In this document: in pieces, positions 1 to 4,596 of the stretch
How the letters are laid out: the number at the start of each line of letters is the position of its first letter
Position numbering within the stretch: the first letter of the stretch is position 1
NCBI GenBank assembly: GCA_030691805.1
Contig: JAUYDP010000232.1
Location: forward strand, 1 to 5,260
Source of the DNA: Dehalococcoidia bacterium
GTDB taxonomy: Bacteria > Chloroflexota > Dehalococcoidia > JAUYDP01
Direction: 5' to 3'
Length of the DNA: 5,260 bases
Notes under the pieces: model-generated
Told to the model about the DNA's origin: nothing
Database searches by the model: none
What the model saw: only the letters and a program-made list of their open reading frames with translations
Position numbers and translations under genes: made by a program

Positions 1-288
1 GGTGACGGTTGAAGCGTGGCGCGCAGGGTGAATGATACCCCGAAACATTAGCGCGCCGATCAGTACGGTAAAGGCCACCGAGATGGCCATGGCCAGGAAC
101 AAGGGAACACCGGCCGCGTACAGGGTGGCCGTGACCATGCCTCCGAGCATTACGAATTCGCCCTGGGCAAAATTAACCACCCGGGTCACGCTGTAGACTA
201 TCATGAACCCCAGGCCCACGATGGCATATATGGCCCCGATGCCTACGCCGCTGAGGGCAAACTGCAAGAGTTGATCGAAAAACCCCAA
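1..288 (-). CDS. livH: LivH-type branched-chain amino acid ABC transporter permease, N-terminal part (partial)
   Basis: This is the first 96 residues of an inner-membrane permease; the rest lies beyond the left edge. LivH pairs with LivM and the ATPases LivG/LivF to move branched-chain amino acids or related amides and acids delivered by a LivJ-type binding protein. The translation shows the family pattern: a hydrophobic first helix (residues about 9-31, including GIGAIYAIVGLGFMIVYSV), then the signature VVNFAQGEFVMLGG (about 37-50; typical LivH has INFAHGEF), then another strongly hydrophobic stretch (about 51-82). The start is TTG at 286-288. An in-frame TAG at 298-300 leaves no other usual start upstream, the first in-frame ATG is internal to helix 1, and a GGAG Shine-Dalgarno lies 6 nt upstream. 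It follows the binding-protein gene on the same strand after 118 nt, so it is probably in the same operon. Family assignment is firm; substrate is not. Confidence 0.93.
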   Translation of the reverse strand, partial: MGFFDQLLQFALSGVGIGAIYAIVGLGFMIVYSVTRVVNFAQGEFVMLGGMVTATLYAAGVPLFLAMAISVAFTVLIGALMFRGIIHPARHASTVT

Positions 289-294
289 CGCCTG

Positions 295-300
295 CTCCTA
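295..300 (-). promoter_or_regulatory. Ribosome binding site deciding the livH TTG start
   Basis: On the minus strand this reads TAGGAG, with GGAG six nucleotides before the TTG codon at 286-288. The TAG within it is also the in-frame stop that prevents any upstream start, so this site fixes the unusual TTG initiation. Confidence 0.75.
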
Positions 301-334
301 ATTATTCTTCTGTTCCTGGCCCTCTCACCCTGGC

Positions 335-362
335 GTAGGGGAGGCTCGGGAGCCTCCCCTAC
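335..362. repeat. Perfect 28-nt palindromic repeat (element 1) between binding-protein gene and livH
   Basis: Two perfect 13-nt arms, GTAGGGGAGGCTC and GAGCCTCCCCTAC, are separated by GG. It lies in the untranslated gap downstream of the binding-protein stop and upstream of livH, read on the minus strand. As RNA it would fold into a very GC-rich hairpin. No T-tract follows it in the direction of transcription, so a classic intrinsic terminator is unlikely. A processing, stabilising or partial-attenuation hairpin between an abundant binding protein and its permease, as known for REP hairpins in malE-malF, is a reasonable inference. It shares ends, length and 20 of 28 positions with the element at 383-410, so the two look like copies of one small dispersed repeat family. 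Confidence 0.85.
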
Positions 363-382
363 CCGACGTGACTCACCGTGGT

Positions 383-410
383 GTAGGAGCGATTAGTGAG
401 TCGCCCCTAC
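383..410. repeat. Imperfect 28-nt palindromic repeat (element 2) overlapping the binding-protein stop codon
   Basis: The arms GTAGGAGCGA and TCGCCCCTAC pair with a single mismatch around an 8-nt centre; a T·G and a T-A pair could extend the stem inward. Length (28 nt) and outer ends (GTAGG ... CCCTAC) match element 1, which lies 20 nt away. Its right end overlaps the coding region at 407-1723: read on the minus strand, the repeat begins GTAGGGG, and its second to fourth bases are the TAG stop codon of the binding-protein gene. No T-tract follows, so termination is not indicated. Confidence 0.75.
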
Positions 411-1723
411 TTTACTAACTGGTATTTGCCTCCCTTGATCTCCCCGATGACCACCGAATCCCATGAAAGTCCCTCATGCTCAGTGGGGCTCATTTCGAGC
501 ATACTGAAAGCCCCCACGTAGCCCTTGGTCGTCTCCAGGGCGTCCCTTATCTTGGCCCGGGCATCTTCCAGCTTGGATGTGTCTGGATTAGCCTTCTTGA
601 TAGCGTTCATCATGACTGTGAAGGCGTCGTAGCCAACACCCATGGGCCATTCCAGCGCCTTGAACTTATCGCCGTACTTGGCCTTCATGGCGTTGTTGAA
701 GTCCTCGTTGACCTTCCTTTGCGGGTCACTGGCGGGGAGCTGCTCCCAGACGTCGGGCTTGAAGGCCACAAAGACGGCCCCCTCCATTCCATCCCGCAGT
801 TCCTTCACGTTCATGATAGCGCCCATGGTCATTGAGGGAGGCCCCAGCACGGGCACAGTGATGCCAAGCTCCCGGGCCTGCCGGATAGCGATGGCGCCAG
901 CCGGCTCGGCCCCATAAACCACCAGGGCCTGGGGATTGGCCGCCTTGATCTTGGTGAGCTGCGGCTTCATATCGGTGTCGGTGGGTCCGTATTCCTCGTT
1001 GGCCACCACGGTGAAGCCTTCTTTGGCGAAGGTGTCCTGCATGTATTTACGGGCCTCACGGCCGAAGCCGGCCCCCTGGCTAATCCAGGCGAAGTTGGTT
1101 ATTCCCTTGGACTTCAAGTATCGGTAGATACCTCCTACCAGGAACTTCTCGCTGGCGGCCGTCTTGAATAGCCACTTCTTCGTTGGATTAAGAAGGACGG
1201 AGTAGCTGGAGTTCATAGTTACCCAGGGGACCTGGGCTTCTTCCACCACAGGCGCCTCAGCCATGGCGATACCGGAGGCCGCAGTGCCTATGAGGCCCAA
1301 CACCTTGTCCTCATTGATTAGCTTCTTTACGGCCAGGACACCCTTGGTCTCATCGCTCTCATCATCGTAAGCGATAATCTTGAGGGGCCGGCCGTTGATG
1401 CCGCCTTCTTTGTTGACCTTCTCCTCGAGCATGAGAACGGCGTCTCGTTGCTGGCCACCCATGGCTGCCATATAGCCGCTGAATGAGTCCACGAACCCGA
1501 TCTTATAGGGTTCCTGGACCTTGGGCGCGGCGGTTGGGGTGGGCGCCGCCGGTGGCTTGGTTGGCTCTGCCGGCTTGGCAGGTTCCGCGGCTTTAGTAGG
1601 CGCCGCAGCAGGCGCTGTGGTTGGAGTGGCAGTGGGCGTTGCGCCTGGAGCACAACCGGCCAGGAGCACTAAAAGAACCAAAATCCCAACTGCGCTTACT
1701 AGGGGCCGCCATTGCTTTGCCAT
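407..1723 (-). CDS. LivJ/LivK-like periplasmic-binding lipoprotein of an amino-acid ABC importer (downstream paralogue)
   Basis: This is a complete 438-residue extracytoplasmic solute-binding protein of the type I fold (Peripla_BP_6 family), which captures substrate outside the membrane and passes it to LivH/LivM. A lipoprotein signal peptide has a hydrophobic core at about 8-21 and lipobox LAGC, with Cys24 as the predicted lipidated residue. A Pro/Ala/Thr/Lys-rich flexible linker (about 25-71) contains two AEPAK-type units. The binding domain starts near KIGFVDSFSGYMAAMG (about 74-89), followed by the conserved YDDESDETKG, IGTAASGIAMAEAPV, QGAGFGREARKY and YGPTDTDMKPQLTKIKA segments. The ATG start has a strong AAGGAGGA Shine-Dalgarno seven nucleotides upstream of it. 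The protein ends LVK; its paralogue ends LVKTFQ, and the stop here comes from a palindromic repeat. The ligand (branched-chain amino acid, amide, aromatic acid or urea-like) is unknown. Confidence 0.94.
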   Translation of the reverse strand: MAKQWRPLVSAVGILVLLVLLAGCAPGATPTATPTTAPAAAPTKAAEPAKPAEPTKPPAAPTPTAAPKVQEPYKIGFVDSFSGYMAAMGGQQRDAVLMLEEKVNKEGGINGRPLKIIAYDDESDETKGVLAVKKLINEDKVLGLIGTAASGIAMAEAPVVEEAQVPWVTMNSSYSVLLNPTKKWLFKTAASEKFLVGGIYRYLKSKGITNFAWISQGAGFGREARKYMQDTFAKEGFTVVANEEYGPTDTDMKPQLTKIKAANPQALVVYGAEPAGAIAIRQARELGITVPVLGPPSMTMGAIMNVKELRDGMEGAVFVAFKPDVWEQLPASDPQRKVNEDFNNAMKAKYGDKFKALEWPMGVGYDAFTVMMNAIKKANPDTSKLEDARAKIRDALETTKGYVGAFSMLEMSPTEHEGLSWDSVVIGEIKGGKYQLVK

Positions 1724-1887
1724 TACCGATTCCTCCTTAGACCGCGTCTATTATTGGGGCCGGAATTTTCTCGAATTACTACTAACCCAAGGTGATCTAT
1801 CCAATCCGAAATCCGAGCTCAGATAAATCCCTGGCTCCCTCCCCCCCCAAGTTGGGGAACGACGCTAGACCGCATCCGCCCTGGATC
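1724..1887. other. 164-bp spacer between the two binding-protein genes
   Basis: No ORF, RNA gene or convincing promoter or terminator is visible here. It holds the Shine-Dalgarno of the downstream gene, a run of eight C (1841-1848) leading into the short palindrome CCCCAAGTTGGGG (1845-1857), and a near-identical 11-nt direct repeat, TAGACCGCGTC at 1738-1748 and TAGACCGCATC at 1866-1876. Hexamers resembling -35 and -10 boxes exist on the minus strand, but each matches only about three of six consensus positions. The downstream gene is therefore most simply read as part of the same transcript. Confidence 0.5.
1731..1738 (-). promoter_or_regulatory. Strong Shine-Dalgarno of the downstream binding-protein gene
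   Basis: Reads AAGGAGGA on the minus strand, seven nucleotides before the ATG at 1721-1723. Just upstream in the transcript, positions 1738-1750 form a small inverted repeat, TAGAC-CGC-GTCTA, which touches the first base of this site. The stem is only five base pairs, so an effect on translation is speculative. Confidence 0.7.
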
Positions 1888-3201
1888 CTATTGGAAGGTC
1901 TTGACCAGCTTGAACTTGCCGTCCTTGATCTGGCTGATCACCTTGGCCTTGATCTCCCAGATCTCGTGTTCCGCGGGGCTGTAGCTTATAACGCTGGTGG
2001 TGCCTGCGAAGTCCTTGGTCTGCTCGATGGCATCGCGGACCTTACTCCGAGCCTCGTCCACCTTGGCCGGGTCCGGGTTAGCCTTCTTAATGGCGTTCAC
2101 CATAACATTGAAGGCGTCGTTGGCCACGCTCTCCCACATGGACAGGACCCGGTTGGCGCCGTACTTAGCCTTGAGTTGATCGGAGAGGGCCTTGATAAGC
2201 GTCTTCTGGGGGTCAGCATCAGGGAGTTGATCCCACACGTCTGGCTTGTGGCCCATGATATAGAAGCCCTCCAAGCCATCGCGCAGTTCCTTGTTGCCCA
2301 TGATCGCCGGCAGAGTGAGGGACTCGGGCCCAATGATTGGAATGGTAAGGCCCATCTCCTTGGCCTGGCGCACTGCAATGGCCCCGGCGGCCTCGGCGCC
2401 GTAGACTATCAGGACCTGGGCATCGCTGGCTTTGACCTTGGTAAGCTGGGGCTTTATGTCAGTGTCGGTAGGACCGTACTCTTCCTTGACGACAATAGTG
2501 ATACCCTGCTTTGGCGCAGTCTCCTCAATGTACTTGCGTGCCTCACGGCCAAAGCCAGCCCCCTGGTTTATCAGGGCGACCTTGGTGTAATTCTCTCCCT
2601 TGGCCCATCTGTAGAAAGCTTCCAGGTAGCCGGCTTCGCTTAGGGGCAGCTTGAAGATCCACTTCCTGTTGGGCAGGATAGTGCTTTTGGCCGACTGCAT
2701 GGTGATCCAGGGCACTTGAGCATCTTCGGCAACAGGGACCTGGGCCATGGCGATGCCGCTAGCTGATGTGCCGATGATCCCCAGCACTTTGTCCTCGTTG
2801 ATCGCCTTCTTTATGGCCAGGACGCCCTTGGTCTCGTCGCTCTCGTCATCATAGACGATGACCTTCAAGGGCCGGCCGTTGATGCCGCCTTCTTTATTGA
2901 CCTTCTCCTCCAGCATCAGGACCGAGTCCCGCTCCGGTGTTCCCATTGGCGCCATGTAGCCGCTGAAGGAGTTCTGGAAGCCCAGCTTGATGGGATCCAG
3001 GGCCTTAGGTGGGGCGGTCGGGCTGGCCGCCGGCGGCTTAGTAGGCTCCGCAGGCTTAGCAGGCTCGGCCGTCTTGGCAGGCTCCGCTGCTTTGGTTGGC
3101 GTGGCAGTTGGCGTTACGCTCGGTGCGCAGGCCAGCATGGTTATGGCTAGCAATGCGACTAGTCCTAGTAGCGCAAACCACCGGTAATTGACCTTGGACA
3201 T
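1888..3201 (-). CDS. LivJ/LivK-like periplasmic-binding lipoprotein of an amino-acid ABC importer (upstream paralogue)
   Basis: This complete 437-residue type I solute-binding protein (Peripla_BP_6 family) is the first gene of the leftward operon. The signal peptide has a hydrophobic stretch at about 9-24 and the lipobox-like MLAC, with Cys25 as the lipidation site. A linker (about 26-68) holds three consecutive six-residue units (AAEPAK, TAEPAK, PAEPTK). The binding domain begins near KLGFQNSFSGYMAPMG (about 72-87) and keeps the same blocks as its neighbour: KEGGINGRPLK, YDDESDETKG, SASGIAMAQVPV, QGAGFGREARKY, YGPTDTDIKPQLTKVKA. By eye the two are roughly 60% identical over the folded domain; differences cluster in the stretch after VPW-TM and around GPESLTLPAIM, so ligand preference may differ. 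The ATG start has AAGGAGGA seven nucleotides upstream of it. A TTGACA promoter lies about 90 nt upstream. Substrate cannot be named from sequence. Confidence 0.94.
   Translation of the reverse strand: MSKVNYRWFALLGLVALLAITMLACAPSVTPTATPTKAAEPAKTAEPAKPAEPTKPPAASPTAPPKALDPIKLGFQNSFSGYMAPMGTPERDSVLMLEEKVNKEGGINGRPLKVIVYDDESDETKGVLAIKKAINEDKVLGIIGTSASGIAMAQVPVAEDAQVPWITMQSAKSTILPNRKWIFKLPLSEAGYLEAFYRWAKGENYTKVALINQGAGFGREARKYIEETAPKQGITIVVKEEYGPTDTDIKPQLTKVKASDAQVLIVYGAEAAGAIAVRQAKEMGLTIPIIGPESLTLPAIMGNKELRDGLEGFYIMGHKPDVWDQLPDADPQKTLIKALSDQLKAKYGANRVLSMWESVANDAFNVMVNAIKKANPDPAKVDEARSKVRDAIEQTKDFAGTTSVISYSPAEHEIWEIKAKVISQIKDGKFKLVKTFQ
3037..3090 (-). repeat. Three six-residue (18-nt) coding repeats in the lipoprotein linker
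   Basis: Residues 38-55 of the upstream binding protein consist of three hexapeptides, AAEPAK, TAEPAK and PAEPTK. The downstream paralogue has only two such units (1556-1591). The linker tethers the binding domain to the lipid anchor, so copy number should change tether length rather than ligand binding. Confidence 0.75.
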
Positions 3202-3207
3202 GTCTCT

Positions 3208-3215
3208 TCCTCCTT
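3208..3215 (-). promoter_or_regulatory. Strong Shine-Dalgarno of the upstream binding-protein gene
   Basis: Reads AAGGAGGA on the minus strand, with about seven nucleotides to the ATG at 3199-3201. It is the same motif as at the paralogue, consistent with high expression of both binding proteins and with descent from one duplicated gene. Confidence 0.75.
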
Positions 3216-3241
3216 TGCGTGAGTCTCATATTTATGGGGCC

Positions 3242-3272
3242 GCGAACAAATACTCCGACGCCGGCTGTTCGC
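3242..3272. promoter_or_regulatory. Inverted repeat in the transporter leader (possible operator or hairpin)
   Basis: Perfect 7-bp arms GCGAACA (3242-3248) and TGTTCGC (3266-3272) are separated by 17 nt. It sits in the predicted 5' leader between promoter and Shine-Dalgarno, so it could be a regulator-binding site or a leader stem-loop. A second small dyad, TGTC-TG-GACA, lies immediately beyond at 3274-3283. Seven-base arms can arise by chance, so this is only suggestive. Confidence 0.35.
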
Positions 3273-3297
3273 CTGTCTGGACAACCCGTTAATGGCT

Positions 3298-3325
3298 ATG
3301 TTAACAGGTTTTTGGGCTTTGTCAA
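3298..3325 (-). promoter_or_regulatory. Putative sigma-70-type promoter for the transporter operon
   Basis: On the minus strand a perfect -35 box, TTGACA (3320-3325), is followed after 16 nt by TAACAT (3298-3303), which matches four of six -10 positions including the key second A and final T. A TG one base upstream of it makes an extended -10. Transcription would start near 3291, giving a leader of about 90 nt before the ATG. An inverted repeat GTTAA-N8-TTAAC (3288-3305) overlaps the -10 and start region and could be a regulator site. No other hexamer pair in this spacer is as good in this direction. Confidence 0.6.
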
Positions 3326-3346
3326 GTTTTGGTTTTTCCTAGTCCA

Positions 3347-3375
3347 TTGCGGGCGCTAACGGGGCGTGCTATCAT
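3347..3375 (+). promoter_or_regulatory. Weak promoter candidate for ilvA
   Basis: TTGCGG (3347-3352) and TATCAT (3370-3375) are spaced 17 nt apart; the -10 matches five of six consensus positions and the -35 only three. The start point would fall near 3382, leaving about five untranslated bases before the ATG at 3388. Together with the absence of a good Shine-Dalgarno there, this would mean a nearly leaderless ilvA message. A better -35 (TTGTCA, 3319-3324) has no matching -10 at proper spacing. Confidence 0.3.
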
Positions 3376-3387
3376 CGCTGGTAGCTG

Positions 3388-4596
3388 ATGCTGACGCTCA
3401 AAGCGATCAAGGAAGCGGCCTTCTTACTGGAGGGCGTGGTGCGGCGGACGCCCCTGGTCTACTCCCATAGTTACAGCCAGATGGCCCAGGCCGACGTTTA
3501 CCTCAAGGCCGAAAACCTTCAGCGCACCGGCTCCTTCAAGGTTAGGGGCGCCTACGTTAAGATGGCCCACCTCCCACCTGAAGACAGAAAGGCTGGAGTC
3601 ATCACCGCCAGCGGCGGAAACCATGCCCAGGGCGTAGCCCTGGCCGGACGCCGGTTGGGCATTCCCACTACTATCGTGATGCCGGTGGACGCGCCTCTGG
3701 CTAAGGTTACGGCAACCCGCAACCGGGGCGCCGAGGTTATACTCAAAGGGGCCGTTTTCGACCAGGCCCAGGTTTACGCCCGCCGGCTTCAGCGCCAGCG
3801 AGGGCTAACGTTCATTCCTGCCTTTGATGATTATCTGGTTATGGCCGGCCAGGGTACCATCGCTCTGGAGATCCTCGCAGACCTGCCTGACCTGGACCTG
3901 ATTCTGGTGCCTGTCGGGGGTGGGGGCCTCATTAGCGGGATAGCGCTGGCGGCCAAGGAGCTGCGGCCCAGCCTGCGAGTTGTTGGGGTTCAGGCGGCGG
4001 CGGCGCCTGCCGCGGCGCACTCCTTTATCCATGGCCGGCGAGAGACCTGTCCTGCTTCCACCACCATAGCTGATGGCATTGCTATCCAGCGCCCCGGCCG
4101 CCTGACCTTTCGCTTTATCCAAAAATATGTTGATGAGGTGGTGACCGTTGGAGAAGAGGATATCTCTCATGCCATGGTCATGCTATTGGAAAGGTCCAAG
4201 CTGGTGGTCGAAGGGGCCGGCGCCGTAGGACTGGCTGCTCTATTGTCCGGGCGGGTAAAGGCCCAAGGGCTGAAGGTAGCCGTGCTCCTGAGTGGGGGAA
4301 ACGTTGATATCAACCTGGTGGCCAGGATCATCAATCACGGCCTCTCTATAGCCGGACGCTACCTGATTTTGCGCACGCGGCTGCCTGACCGGGCGGGACA
4401 GCTCTTCCGATTGCTCAGCCGTCTTGCGGAGACCAGGGTCAATATTATTAATATACAGCATCGCCGCGAGCGTCCGGGATTACCTTTGGGGCAGGCGGAG
4501 GTTGAGCTCACTTTGGAGACCAGGGACGCCGGCCATCGCCGGGAGGTTATGGAACTCCTTAAGAGCGGTGGATATGAGGTGAATATTGACCAATAA
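3388..4596 (+). CDS. ilvA: Threonine ammonia-lyase (threonine deaminase), medium form with one C-terminal ACT domain
   Basis: This PLP-dependent cytoplasmic enzyme converts L-threonine to 2-oxobutyrate and ammonia, the first committed step of isoleucine synthesis. The 402-residue protein is complete. The fold type II catalytic domain (about 1-315) shows the PLP-lysine motif GSFKVRGAY with Lys51, the phosphate/substrate loop SGGNHAQG (75-82; usually SAGNHAQG), FDDYLVMAGQGTIALEI (146-162), the glycine-rich PLP-phosphate loop GGGG (177-180), and LSGGNVD (301-307). The last 80 residues (about 323-402) are a single ACT domain (TRLPDRAGQLFRLLSRL), shorter than the two-ACT E. coli IlvA and typical of the roughly 400-residue medium form. 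Allosteric control by branched-chain amino acids is likely from the family but not proven. The ATG start fits the family N-terminus (MLTLKAIKEA), although its Shine-Dalgarno is weak. The penicillin-binding protein gene downstream overlaps it by 11 nt. Confidence 0.96.
   Translation: MLTLKAIKEAAFLLEGVVRRTPLVYSHSYSQMAQADVYLKAENLQRTGSFKVRGAYVKMAHLPPEDRKAGVITASGGNHAQGVALAGRRLGIPTTIVMPVDAPLAKVTATRNRGAEVILKGAVFDQAQVYARRLQRQRGLTFIPAFDDYLVMAGQGTIALEILADLPDLDLILVPVGGGGLISGIALAAKELRPSLRVVGVQAAAAPAAAHSFIHGRRETCPASTTIADGIAIQRPGRLTFRFIQKYVDEVVTVGEEDISHAMVMLLERSKLVVEGAGAVGLAALLSGRVKAQGLKVAVLLSGGNVDINLVARIINHGLSIAGRYLILRTRLPDRAGQLFRLLSRLAETRVNIINIQHRRERPGLPLGQAEVELTLETRDAGHRREVMELLKSGGYEVNIDQ
4576..4581 (+). 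promoter_or_regulatory. Ribosome binding site inside ilvA deciding the TTG start of the PBP gene
   Basis: GAGGTG lies four nucleotides before the TTG at 4586-4588, within the last codons of ilvA. The reading frame of the downstream gene has a TGA at 4580-4582, only one codon (ATA) before that TTG, so no start further upstream is possible. Confidence 0.65.

Noticed and set aside
335..410. Intrinsic transcription terminators after the binding-protein gene
   Set aside because: Stems are strong, but no T-tract follows either hairpin on the minus strand. Continued transcription into livH is also the more natural operon reading.
335..410. CRISPR array
   Set aside because: Only two units, palindromic and diverged from each other, with a 20-nt gap; no array periodicity or cas genes.
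1741..1800. A separate minus-strand promoter for the downstream binding-protein gene
   Set aside because: Candidates such as TTCGAG-16-TAATAG and TTGGAT-17-TAGTAA match the consensus at only about half the positions, so they are not better than chance.
1839..1857. C-rich tract with CCCCAAGTTGGGG as a terminator of the upstream binding-protein gene
   Set aside because: The stem is only about five usable pairs, and the sequence after it on the minus strand is G-rich rather than T-rich.
1792..2643. A 283-codon plus-strand ORF opposite the upstream binding-protein gene
   Set aside because: It lies almost wholly antisense to a gene with clear family motifs, and its translation shows no coherent domain or signal. 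It is a shadow of high-GC codon bias.
3805..4170. A 121-codon minus-strand ORF inside ilvA, and a 139-codon one at 4559-4978
   Set aside because: Both are antisense to recognisable enzymes with intact motifs and have no family resemblance or ribosome site that I can see.
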